Below are positions 47,236-58,990 of a DNA stretch of 64,000 nucleotides, piece after piece. The notes under the pieces are model-generated. The model did not search any database. It saw nothing but the letters and a program-made list of their open reading frames with translations, and was not told where the DNA came from. The stretch spans positions 53,096,758-53,160,757 of the forward strand of contig OX485805.1 in NCBI GenBank assembly GCA_950295325.1, written 5' to 3'. The translations under genes were made by a program, and so were the position numbers. Source of the stretch: Polytrichum commune (Eukaryota > Streptophyta > Polytrichopsida > Polytrichales > Polytrichaceae). How positions within the stretch are numbered: position 1 is the stretch's first letter; the number at the start of each line of letters is the position of its first letter.

Positions 47236-49977
47236 CGTATTATTTTAAAAGAAAAAAGATGGTAGTTTGAGACTATGCGTGGATTATAGAGGGCTAAATA
47301 AGTCTACCATCAAGAACAAATATCCTTTGCCCATATTTGATGAATTGGTTGATCGATTGAGTGGAGCGAAGAAGTTTTCAAAAATTGATTTGAGGACTGG
47401 ATATAATCGAATTAGAATCAAAGAGAATGACATTCAATTTGGAAAAAACGGTTTTTCGTAGTCGTTTTGGTCACTATGAATATTTGATAATGCCTTTTGG
47501 ACTTACCAATGCGGCTGCCACATTTATGAATATCGTGAATACTATATAATTTAGAAAATATCTAAGAGTCTTCACCCTTGTTTTTATGGATGACATATTA
47601 GAGTTTTCCAAAAATGAGGAGGAACATAAGGAATACCTTGAGAAGGTGTTTGATGTTTTGAGGAGACATAAATTATATGCTAAAAGATTAAGTGTCAAAT
47701 TTTTCGTACTCAGATTGAATACCTTGGACATGAGTTGTTTAAAGAAGGTGCCTCCGATGATCCTAAAAAGATCGAGATTGTGGTTAGGTGGCTCATGCCA
47801 TAGGATAAGATTGAGGTTAGATGCTTTATGGGGTTGGCTACTTACATGAGAAAGTATGTAAGGGACTTTGCCAAGATTTTAGCCCCCATAATGGATTTGT
47901 TAAAAGGCAATTTTGAAATAATCACTTGGACTAGTGATTGCCATATAAGCTTTGAGACTTTGAAGAAAACTTTGACAGAAGTTCCAGTCTTGAGGATCTT
48001 GGATCCCTTGAAATGCGGGTTGGTCTTGTGCACATATGCCACTGATATGACTATAAGTGCTATCCTAATGCAAGAAGGCATGGTAATTGCTTATGAATCC
48101 AAAAAACTAAGCAATACCGCGTTGAATTATCCGGTTCAAGAGAGAGAATTGTTAGCGATAATTCATGCATTAGAAATTAGGCGTCACTATTTATTAGGTA
48201 GTGAATTTAAAATTGAGACTGATCATTAGTCATTACAATATTTGATCAATCAATCTAATCTTAATCGTAAACAAAGTCGTTGGATAGAATTCATGCAAGA
48301 ATTCAATTTTGAAATCCAATATGTTAAGGGCAAAAAAAATGTTGTAGCCGACTCGTTGTTACGTAGACCATTTCTAAACGTAGTCTCAATAGTGAAAGAA
48401 ACTATGTTTGACAACATTAAGGGATTTTATAAGAATGATGCGTTTTTCACTATTTTTTTTGAGAGTTTGTCAAAAGAATATGGAATTCAAGAGGAAATTG
48501 ATAAATTTTCTACCTATGTTTTGGATGCGGGTTATTTAAATTACAAGTCTAGAATTTGTAATCTAGAGGTGGAGGATCATAAAAACAGCGACGCTATCTT
48601 GTGAGCGGTGAGCAGTGAGCGGCGAGCGGTGAGCAGAAAATTTGAAATTTTTGAAAAAAAATCAGAATATTTGACTTAATTCTTACACCGAGTAGGACTC
48701 TTCGTATAGTTTCTTTACAAATATGACTAAAAGTAGATGGTACGTTTAACTATGGATGGTGCCTATAACTGTGGAGTGGAAGAAATTATAAACTTTTGAA
48801 AAAACCATCCATAAAAAGAAATGGAAGAAAACGAAGAAAAAAAATTTAGAAAAAAAACTTTAAAATTTGAAGAATAAAAATTCAAATTTTCTGCTCACGG
48901 CTCACTGCTCACCGCTCACCGCTCACAAGATAGCATTCCTGGAGTCTATTTCAATGGATTTCATTGTGGATCTTTCTAGAACTTAAAAAAGCTTTGATAG
49001 CATTTTTGTGGTTGTCGATAGACTAAGTAAGATGGCTTGATTTATACCTACCACTACAACTGTGACAACTTCGGGAGTAGCTGAGTTGTTTTTAAAAGAA
49101 ATATTTGTGAATTATGGGTTGCCGCAAGAAATAATTTGTGACAGAGGTAAAAAATTCGTGAGTGAATTTTGGAAATCTTTATTCAAATTGTATAGTACCA
49201 AAATTAGTATGAATTCTACATATCATTCGAAAACCGATGGACAAATTGAGAGAACCAATAAGAGTCTTGAAGACATGCTTAGAATGTACGTTGGAAAAAG
49301 ACAATAATCTTGGGATAAGTGGTTGTACTTGATACAATTTGCTTGTAATTAACAAGAGCATAGTAGCATAGGGATGAGTCCATTTTATGTGTTAATATAT
49401 GGTCAGGAATGTAGAATTCCTTAGCAACTCCTAACTCTAAAATTAAAAGTTTGAATCAAATGATTCAAGAGATGCAACATAGTGTATTGGAATAAGCTAC
49501 GCAATGTATGCAAGGTGCACAAGAGAGATCTAAATTTTATGCCAATAAGAGAATGAGGGTGAGAGAGTTTGAGGTTGGCCAAAAGGTATTTTTGAAAGTA
49601 GCGCCTAAACGCTCTAGATTAAAAAACATGGGAGGTCAAGAAAATTGTCTCCTAGATTTTGCGGTCCATTTCAAATTCTAAAGAGGATTGGTCAAGTGGC
49701 GTATGCATTAGATTTACCTAAGGACTGGAAAATTTATAATGTGTTCCACGTAAGTTTGTTAAGAAGATATGTGTCCGATCCCAATCATATACTTCAAGAT
49801 TTACATCAAGTAGTTCATGAGGGGGAGATGTTGGCTGAACCTGAAAGAATTTTGCAGGTTGATTTGCAACACCTCAGGAATAGGTCATTCAAGAGATTTC
49901 TTGTTAAATGGAAAGACTATCTAGAGGATGGAGTATCATGGGAGTTAGAAAATAAATTCAAGATTCTTGCCTGAATT
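47236..49977 (+). pseudogene. Ty3/gypsy chromovirus pol remnant (RT, RNase H, integrase, chromodomain)
   Basis: Blocks appear in the Ty3/gypsy order. Reverse transcriptase is at 47260-47730 ([12 protein letters not shown], then MPFGLTNAA, then FMDDIL, the catalytic box). RNase H is at 47990-48375 (ends KKNVVADSL). The integrase core is at 48940-49410 (SMDFIVDL, VVVDRLSKMA, TDGQIERTN). Integrase C-terminus and chromodomain are at 49645-49974 (GPFQILKRIG; FKRFLVKWKDYLEDGVSWE). The chromodomain places it among chromoviruses, which target heterochromatin by binding modified histone H3. Gag, protease and the integrase zinc finger are missing; a 342-bp MITE sits where the last would be. Several stops and at least two frameshifts make it inactive. 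A TAG replaces the usual Gln in TDHQSL, and a TGA sits in SKMA-FIP. Confidence 0.93.
48593..48934. mobile_element. Foldback MITE inserted in the gypsy element
   Basis: The outer 54 bp on each side are inverted repeats with only a few mismatches, starting gctatcttgtgagcggtgag and ending ctcacaagatagc. The TIRs are built of short gtgagc(a/g)-type direct repeats, and the 234-bp middle is AT-rich. No clean target duplication is visible and some gypsy coding (integrase zinc finger) is absent at the site, so insertion was accompanied by a deletion or the flanks have decayed. A second copy remnant is at about 9829. Confidence 0.85.
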
Positions 49978-49996
49978 TTGTCATTGTGGATTATGA

Positions 49997-50017
49997 CTTA
50001 ATTTGAGAGGGAAAGAC
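49997..50017 (+). other. Polypurine tract of the gypsy element
   Basis: 'gagagggaaagac' lies directly before the TG of the LTR at 50018, the expected position of a plus-strand primer. Confidence 0.7.
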
Positions 50018-50431
50018 TGTAATGGACTAATTTGAAAATGTATTGTTCAGGATGAAAATAATACGCAAGGATGAATGTCTGTAATGGACTAATTTGGAAA
50101 TGTATTGTTGAGGATGGAAATAAATCGTAGGGATGAATGTCCAAGACTAAGAAACGTGGATGGATGGAAGGTCGAGGGACGAGCAGTCGGATGACTCTTA
50201 TCTATGTAAAGCAAAGTGAAAATGATATACACATATAGATAAGGAGACTTTAGTTTATGTATAGGATGACTTGAGTCTTCTAAAAATATCTTATGGATAC
50301 TATGTATAGATAGGGCTCGGGGAAAGGAGAACACACATAATGTTTTGTGTGTGTCTCCAAGTTGGGAGGTGAGCCTCTTGTCAATAAATGTTTGTTTATT
50401 GTTTATGAACAATTTAACAAGATAAATTACA
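50018..50431 (+). repeat. LTR of the gypsy element (414 bp) with internal duplication
   Basis: It begins TGTAATGG right after the polypurine tract and ends TTACA. A roughly 61-bp direct duplication lies at its start (ctgtaatggactaatttg at 50017 and 50078). Directly after the LTR comes tggtatcaaagc (50436), close to the initiator-Met tRNA primer-binding site found after 5' LTRs, rather than host DNA. No second LTR copy was found within the window. Confidence 0.7.
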
Positions 50432-50435
50432 AATT

Positions 50436-50451
50436 TGGTATCAAAGCATCG
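50436..50451 (+). other. Primer-binding-site-like sequence (initiator Met tRNA type)
   Basis: 'tggtatcaaagcat' differs from the usual plant TGGTATCAGAGC at one of twelve positions. Its place after an LTR that also follows a polypurine tract means this LTR is bordered by internal sequence on both sides. Confidence 0.6.
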
Positions 50452-51904
50452 TTTTGACAAGTTTATAACAAATTCAAGGAATATGAATAAAAATTCCAAC
50501 TTCAAAATAATGAACACAAAATCCACATTCACAACCATAATTAACCATTACTTTTTGAGCAATACTTCTAATGATAAGTTTTGAAGATCTTATCTTGATA
50601 TTCTATATTTGAGTACCTAGCACAACAATAGAGGGCACCATGAACAAAAATCCAATTTAAATAGCACTTTGCTACTACTTTAGGTGTTTGACCAAAAACT
50701 TATGGTTTTAGGATACTGGAGCATTTTTTTCTTTATACTTGACCATTCTTGGTCCCTGTCATACTAGAAAATGGATCCATGTATCTATAGTAAGCTATTC
50801 AATTTACTGTGATAAACGCCTCCACTACATATACAAAGTATGAATCATGAACATAATAAGTCTTTATAATATAATAAATCCACTTTCACTTTCCAATGAG
50901 AAAGTCATTGAACATTTTAATCAACAACATCTAAGTCAATAATTGCATCAAGAAAAACAAAACAAAAAAACAAAAGTACAATAACTTAGCCACAATCTTG
51001 AGCACAAAACTCAAGAGAGTTCATGTTCAAGTGAAAACCCTACTAAGATTGGATAGGGTAGTCATTGAGGACTATATGACCATTGTGGATGAAAATGGGA
51101 ATTGGATGCAACATACACATCTAATGTCAATATTTTCTTGAAACCTTAAGGCCTCATTTTCTACATTTGCCTTTACTTAAAGAAATTGAGCCCTTTTAAT
51201 TGTACACACGAGAGAAAAACAATACCTCTCCTTGTGCATATTGTGTACACTAATGCCTCAAATATAACCCCTTCTTACACTCACATTAGTTTGTATGTGG
51301 TGTGAAGAGTCCACCCCCGGGGATAACTCATTAAAACATGCATTAACATATGTCCAATAGACCGAATGTCACTTGGGATGACTTGGGGCATTGATTCATA
51401 TGCGTGGGTGCAATTGGTTGTAGCGACATGGACCCAAACTAGTAGACAAAATTATGAGAACTCATAATTTTGTCATAAGTTGATTTCCAAATAATATATG
51501 CTAAAATGTGTTGTATTCCTTGAATAACCACAATTGCTAACAAGCTCTAATCAAATTAACTCCAATCTTACACAAGAAATGTAATGCCTTAAGGACAATC
51601 ACAAAATATGTGTTTGAATGTCATTGTCTGTCACAAAGCATCTGTGGAGATATATTATTCATATTCTCAAATTTGGCCTAGTTTGTTCATAGCAAAGTAG
51701 GTACAACATGTAATGTAAACAACACATCATATGCATCCATGCTATCTTTGCATGCAACTCAATTAAGTAGAGCTACAAATTAAGTAAAGCAAGACCTACA
51801 TGCATGTAATTAGGCAAAATGGAATTGTACACATGCAATTCTCTAAACAAACCCTAGATTTTTTTGATGATAAATTTAACCTTTGTAGTCCGTAAATCTA
51901 ATGA
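50452..51904. other. AT-rich non-coding stretch
   Basis: No gag frame could be read after the PBS-like site. About 50790-51350 carries diverged RF1 middle-part sequence (gtgataaacgcctc...cactacatatacaaa; cf. 16935 region). Confidence 0.4.
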
Positions 51905-52250
51905 ATTGATATTTTCTATCCAGTGCGGGATATTTTGGCACTCCAGAGTATGGAACTACTACATGATTTGCCAAAAAAATATTAACTTAAGCACATGTCT
52001 AATTGGGCAAATTTTAGTGCAATATTTACTTACTTAAGACCTGCATTGATATGTGCACTCAGGTTGCTCCAAACTAATTTATTGACATTCCACACTATTT
52101 CAAAATTTATTATCACAAAAACAAAATGCAAGAAATATTTCATAGTTATTGTGGTTGCTTTATGACTGAATAAACAAAGTTATGAGTTGTTGTGATTTGA
52201 TTTAGACCCAAGATAATTTGCATGGGTAAAAGGCTGCAAGCTATTTGCAA
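51905..52250 (+). repeat. Direct repeat C, right copy
   Basis: Collinear with 46345-46690; see that entry for shared runs. Confidence 0.65.
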
Positions 52251-52790
52251 ACTTATAAACTTATTCATCAAAGTGTCATTAGAAAAGTCACGACAATGAT
52301 AAAAAAAAAATACCATATGTCACTAAATACAATTCATTTCCATTTTGCACAAGAGAATGAAATCAGTTTGGAAATCAACACGGATGACTGGGTGTTAACC
52401 ACGTCTCCACCACATCGATAGCAAGCGTGCTTGCCACGCATCCAAGCAATGTGACTCCACAACAACCCCAACAGACATCACAATCTTCATTTTCTGCTTT
52501 CATGTTTTCTTCTAAAGTTGATGTTGCCCTGAACCAAACTCAGTCTTTGCCGTGCTGGAGGAGATTGGGTTTCATTGCACCGGCCAACTTTTGCATTGCA
52601 AGGATGTGGTTGAGTCGCCCATCCATTTCAATGTTGATGACTCATTGCAATCCACCGGGTCCAACAAAGCCTCGTCAGCCTGCAATACATTATTTTCTCA
52701 TTGCATCTGGATCATTTTTTTGGGGCTGAACTACTATTTTCATTAATCCATCAGTGAAGTCATAGATGGATAAATTACCGTTGGACCACT
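52251..52790. other. Stretch with a short open frame, not recognised
   Basis: A GC-richer piece at 52400-52730 opens two overlapping frames (100 and 64 codons). One reads LEEIGFHCTGQLLHCKDVVE, with some coding look, but no family is recognised and no splice structure is evident. Confidence 0.25.
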
Positions 52791-54470
52791 TTTGTGTATC
52801 CAGTGTGTGGGGACATTTTTGGGCTTAATTGGTCAGAATTCTAGTGTTTCCGAGTCCAACCGGTTACATGTTGTGATCTTTCCATTTTTTCTTTATTTAG
52901 TTAGATATATATATTCCACATATTTTATTTAAATGATGGGTAATTTTCGTGAAGTCTGTAGCTTCAACCGTTCCTTAGTAAATAGTGGTTTGTTCTCCCT
53001 GTTTGTTGCATCTATCTTCACTAAATAATTTGAAAGGAATATGTTTACTAAAGCTTTATGTTGAGAGTCTTGTCCATGTTTTGTCACACTAAAGAATATG
53101 GAGTTAGCAGGCAAAGAGGAGCCACAAACATTATCATCACAAGAGAGCTAGCTTGATTTCTAAGCGACCTTTGTTTGGCGTTTTCTCAAAAATTCATTGG
53201 TACAGCTTGAGAAGCTAAAGCTTTGAGTCACCAAAATGTAGGATGTTTTGGGGGACCTTGAAGTTAATTTTTTTGTGATTGAGTCCCCCACATCATGGAA
53301 AAGGTTCACTAACATCACTCCACTTTACACTAGAGCTTGTGGGTGTAAGGGATCAAGAATTTTGAATGGGTGAAAATAGTACATGGAGTTTTACATGGCA
53401 GATAAAACGTAATAGATTAGTTTTCATCGTCTATCATGTTTAGTGTGAAGCTCACCTCAAAGAGATGGTCCAAAAAATTCAAGGAAACCCATGACATTTT
53501 AAAGTTAAGCTCACAACGGGCCTTTACTTGTTTTTATAGCTTGAATTGTAGAAGAGTCCACAAACTTGCAAATTACATTAAAATTTATGTTGGACCAGTT
53601 TTGTGTATCCAGTGTGTGGGGACATTTTTGAGCATAATCAGTCAAAATCCGAATGTTTCCAAGTTACATGTTGTGGGCTTTTGATTTTTCTTTATTAGTT
53701 TGAGATATAATATTCTATAGATTCCTCTAGAATGATGGGTAATTTTCCTGAAGTCTTGAACTTCAACCGGGTATTTTCCAAAATCAACCGTTCAACTATA
53801 ACTAGTGGCATATTCTCCCCGTTTGTTGCATGTATCTTCACTAAATAACATGAAAGGAATATGTTTACTATAGCTTTTGTTGAGAATCTTGTCCCTGTTT
53901 TTTCACACTAGAGAATTTGGGTTTAGCAAGCAAAGAGGAGCCATAAACATTATCATCACAAGGGTCCAATCAAAGTCAGCTTGATTTCTAAGCGAGCATA
54001 ATGAGTCTATGCTTTAGATGTCAAGCTCAACCGCCCAAGCAAAAAGGAGAGAGTGACCATTGTTTGGCGTTTTCTCAATAAATCATTGGTACAACTTGAG
54101 AAGCTAAAGCTTTGAGTCACCAAAATGTAAGAAGTTTTGGGGGACCTTGAAGTTAAATTTTGTGTGATTGAACCCCCTCATTATTAAAAAGGTCAAAAAA
54201 TATCACTTCGCTTTCCACTAGAGGTTGTGAGCCTAAGGGATCTATGAAGTTTGAATGGGTGAAAATAGTACATGGAGCCTTACATGACACAAAAATGTAA
54301 TAGACTAGTTTTCATGGTCAAGCTCACCTCAAAGAGATGGTCCAACAAAATTCAAGGAGACCCATGGCACTTCACACTTAAGCTCACAACGGGCCTTGAC
54401 TTATTATTATAGCTTAAATTGTAGAAGGGTCCACAAATTTTCAAATTACATTAAAATTACTTCTAGTCAC
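52791..54470 (+). repeat. Tandem duplication, unit about 0.81-0.86 kb
   Basis: The unit starting 'ttgtgtatccagtgtgtggg' occurs at about 52791 and 53602, and the two copies stay collinear to about 54470 (shared: ggcgttttctcaa, gagaagctaaagctttgagt, cacctcaaagagatggtcca). The second copy carries an RF1 core piece (53990-54060) absent from the first. A third, partial and diverged copy is at 54975-55180. No coding frame is conserved. Confidence 0.85.
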
Positions 54471-55199
54471 ATGATGGCAATTCCCTATTAAAAAAGAAAA
54501 GAAAATGAATCTTTATTTTAATTGATGATACTTTAGAGTAATAGTCATATATGCACAACTATTTTGAGCTGGAAAAAACAACAATTTTTTTAGAGCGAAT
54601 CTTGGAAGTTTTCAAAATCTCATGGTTAGTCTCTTCATAAACAATCACCATTACTTGGACATAATGCTCACCTCAATCTAGTGACATGTGCGTGTTTGAC
54701 AATGCTTGCAATGGACGACCCACAATGTGTGCCTTCAAAGAGCCGGGCCTGATTTTGGTGTAGATAGTTCAGCATGAATAATTTGAGTGTCACGTAGCTT
54801 GAGCTTCCAAAGCTTCACCATATTATTGGTTATTGAGAAAAAGCCACACACACAGTTCAAGTGCTCATCAAGGTGTATTCAAATGCTAATGCAAATGATG
54901 GTCACCGGCCTGCTCCTGTTCCTTGGGTGGTTAAGCTTGACACCCAGGCTTACTTACAGATTCGGCCGGTTCTCACTCAGTGTCCGTGGAGATTTCTGGG
55001 CAGAATCGGAACTGGTCACATGTTGTGATCTTTCACATTTTTCTTATTTAATGTGAGGTATATTCCTTAAATTTTATTGAAATGATGGGTAATTTTTGTG
55101 AAGTCTGGGACTGCAACCAGTTATTTCTCAAACTCAACCGGTTGATGTGTAACCAGCGGTCGGTTCTACCAGTTCATTGTAACGTGCACTGGACTCTGA

Positions 55200-58100
55200 G
55201 TGACTATCGTACACGGAATGGTCTGCTGTGGATGGGATGGGATGGGATGGGCGATGAATTATTGAGGGAATGTAAAGCAACGAGCATTCATGTGATCAAG
55301 GTACGTGGGGTGGACAGGAGGGTCACACTCTGCTTTTGCAAGGGCGGTTGAGCTTGACATCTATTATTAACTTGAAGTGCTTGCTCAGAACAATGGGCCC
55401 CTCCCAGTCTTCTCTTCACCTGCTCAAGCCAAAAGGCTCCACACTACGAGTTGTGGTTAACTCGGCTATAATAATAAAAGCGATGGTGATTTAGCCACAG
55501 CTGGCATGACGTGGTGTGGCAGGGCCTCCAAATGACGTGGCCCTACTTCAATGGTGTTGTGAAATCTGAGAAGTTATTTTTATCCCTCGAGAGACTTGAG
55601 CTCATAACCTTATTAGTTGACAATAAATACCATATTTAGTGTAGTCTACATTGGTTAAGCTGTATGTTAGTTGACAATATGTGAAGCGTGATGTGGCATC
55701 CACTCAAATGACGGGACATGGCGAGTATGGAGGCCAGGTCACTTATGAGGGACTCAGTAAGTTCTCTCTCTCTCCAGCCAAGTTGCTTTGGAAGAGGCCC
55801 GTAACTTAATAACAAATTATTGAGACAAAGGCACAACGTTCATGTGCTCATCTTGAAGGTACAAATTGAAGGATTGGTGCAAGGGACGGTCACTCTCTCC
55901 TTTTGCTTGGGCGGTTGAGCTTGACCTCTAAAGCTGATCGGTTGCTTATGAATCGAGCTATGAATGGGTCTCTTTGATAGGAATGTTTGAGGCTCCTTCT
56001 CACCTCTACACCATTCCTGGTATTTAGTGGCACGTACACTGTTTGCGAAGGGTCTAAACTAGATGCTTAGAGCTCTCAAAGTGTCACGCCCACTAATTAC
56101 CAATATGATTTCATTCGTCAACATAAGTAATTTTTTTAAGTGAAAAAAATAGCTACATTAGCACATTGGGATACAATAGATGATAAACCTGTGTTCTAGT
56201 TGAGACAAAGGCAGGGTGGAGCACAATGTTCGTGTGCTCATCTTGAACATACAAATTGAAGTGTTGGTGGAAGGAATGGTCACTCTCTCCTTTTGCTTGC
56301 CTGGCGGTTGAGCAGCGAGCTCGAAGTCTAAAGCACAGAGCCGTTGCTTAGAAATGAGGCTCTGAATGGGCCCCTGTGATAGGAATGTCTGAGGCTCATT
56401 CTCACCTACTTAAGCATGCCGTGGGTGAACGGAAACTCCCCTTCTTGAAACCGGCACATGAAAGTAAGGTGTGGATCCTCATCCAATTTCAGCCTCCACC
56501 CGGGTCTCCCACCTATCATTTTTCTAAATCTGTTTTCCAAAATTTTGGAGTTGATTGGAGTTCCCTTACCATTCTAGTTCAGTTCAAATCTTACCATTCT
56601 CAACTGCTACCTTTAATGAACATTTCATGATCTCATGGCGTTAATGCCTCAAATAATACCATTCTTACACTCAGTGACGCTAGCTCATACATCGTATGAA
56701 GAGTCCACCCCCTAGAATTTTATTGACCCTATCGTTACTTGCATGGTATAGAAGACATAAATATGTAGCAGCACATTATATTTGTTGAGAAAAAACACTA
56801 ATCAAAAGATTTAGTTGTACCAAAACATATGAGCTTGAATCCAACAACCCTACACATTGATTTTGAATGTGAACCCCAATAACTTTTGTCAATTCTTGAA
56901 CCTACACTAGTAGAAAAATATGTCAAAAAGAACTGCAGCCAAAATCGGTTGCGGTTCTTTTGACTAGCTTGACCAGTAGTTGGTGAGGGACTACAGATTG
57001 TTTTTCTTTCATTTAGCGATTGACATTTTAGGAATTTAGGGGCATGTAATATATTGTTGAAAAGGCCTTAAAACTGCAGTCACAAGACAAAAAAGAAAAA
57101 TTCATAGTCGTTTAGCAACTACCAATCAGGTTGGTCAAAAGAACTACAACCGATTTCAGCTATGCGTTTTTGGGGCATAGTTTTCTACTAGTGCTACCAA
57201 CACACTATCATCTCTTGGATTTTGGCATGCAAAAAAACCCTCCCACAACAAACAAGGAAGGGGCAAGGAAACACCTTTCCATAAACGAATAGAATAAATG
57301 AACACAAACCTAGACTTTGAAACCATTAAATGAACAAAAAGCGGGCTTCATTATTTTGGATCATGAGGGATGGTAGAGAAATTTCATCTAAGTTCAAATA
57401 GACCATAAATTTGATCCTCCACAGCTTAAATGGTTTTGACCCTTTTCTTGATATGCTATGTTTTTTCCTCTAATAACCACAAAGTGGTGAATATGAATCA
57501 CATGTGTATATTACCTATATAGCGCTTTTTCCCTCAATAAGGGGCCTCATGTTACCTCTACACATGCTCTAACATGTTTCTCCGAGGGATAATTTCAACC
57601 CTATGTTTTAACCCCCCATGTTTCCTATCTTTTCTAAGTGCCCTCCTTTACTCCATCATCCCTATTCCTCTTGACAATGACAAAAGCGCTCTTTCTATCA
57701 TTTGTAATTGATTATATTATTGTTGACTCTTGGGTAGTTTCAAATAGAACAGGTTTTTTGATGACCTCAATGATAAGTTTCTCATTTCGTAAGCATACGT
57801 TGTACACATGCATTTCATCACATTTTTCTAAGCTAAGTGATTAATTATGTATGACATCTACATATAGAAAATAAAATGTTGACAACATATCTAAGCTCAA
57901 GCGAATCATATCTAATCTCATTTATAATGATTATCTTTAATCTCTTGAAATGCTTGCTTGGTGCTTGTTACCTTATATTGCAAGTTCAACAACATGATAT
58001 CATTTGTGGTATTTTGTGAACAATTTGTTTGAACATGAATGATTTATAAATCAATGGTTCAGACCTGGCTTTGGAAACTGCGAGATCTTGAAAATGCAAC

Positions 58101-58990
58101 TTCAAGAAATGCTTAGGTTTTAAGGATTGATGAGCCTAACATGACCCATGATGTCATTCATTTACACATGTAACTGTAAAGAAAGTAAAACATGAAAGCC
58201 TTAAACGGGCGGCCTCCATCACTTGTACTTGGTGTCGTAGCTGTCCCAAAGCTGGTTGTGTGCCTATATAATACAATGGTCTCACAATTCATTTCCACAG
58301 CTGAGTAGATGGTCCGTCTATGGAGTCCGAAGCTCAGACATTGTCCGAGTTGCCACCTTCCCCTCTATGCACACTTGTAGAAGTGACAGACTTCCTCATC
58401 CCGGGCAATGTTGCCACAGGCAATAGTTGCACTCACTGATGTGGGGAATACGGTAGCCTCTTGCAACATCGTGAGGGACAGGAGGCTTGTCCCTCAACTT
58501 AATAAGTTGCATTCACCAACAATTCCAAGCAAGTTCTGCACCAACGTTGTTGATCTCGAATGAAATTACGTCACCCATATTCAGTTATACTCTGTTATGT
58601 ATGTGGGTTACATCCTCACCCACTGTAATCACAAGCAACAGGCTGCTTGGGAGATTTCACAGGGTGTGGGTGTACCCCACTTACATTGCAGGGTTCGATC
58701 TTGGCCTATTGGTTGCAACTCCAGCCACGGATGCTGTCTTGTTGGTACTTGGAGCTCTACTTGTTGCAGAAGTCGAATGGGCTATGTTATCTAGTACATT
58801 GTGTTTGCTTTTAGAAATCTCCAAAATGGCAGGCCTCTTGGGAGATTTCAAAAGGTGAACGAGGTGTGTGAAGACATCACAGAACTCACTCTTGGCCCGT
58901 TGGTCTCAACCACAGCCATGGATGTTGCCTTGTTTGATATGTGGAGGTCGCAGCAGCTGTTGCCGAAGTTCACAAGGGTTTGAATTTTGA
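55200..58990 (+). repeat. Repeat family RF1, copy 3
   Basis: Collinear with 25.2-28.95 kb, with an additional head unit duplicated (55740-56050 and 56190-56410). The CACTA MITE at 56905-57193 is inserted in it. The 58200-58980 part matches the 27.93-28.72 kb sub-repeat block. No protein domain seen. Confidence 0.7.
56905..57193. mobile_element. CACTA (En/Spm) MITE, 289 bp
   Basis: It begins CACTAGTAGAAAA and ends TTTTCTACTAGTG, with cta on each side (56902-56904 and 57194-57196), the 3-bp duplication expected of CACTA elements. The inverted similarity continues inwards for about 80 bp with mismatches. It has no coding capacity. Confidence 0.93.

Noticed and set aside
46345-52250. Direct repeats C as LTRs of the gypsy element
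   Set aside because: They lack TG...CA ends, PPT and PBS neighbours. A proper LTR directly after the polypurine tract is at 50018.
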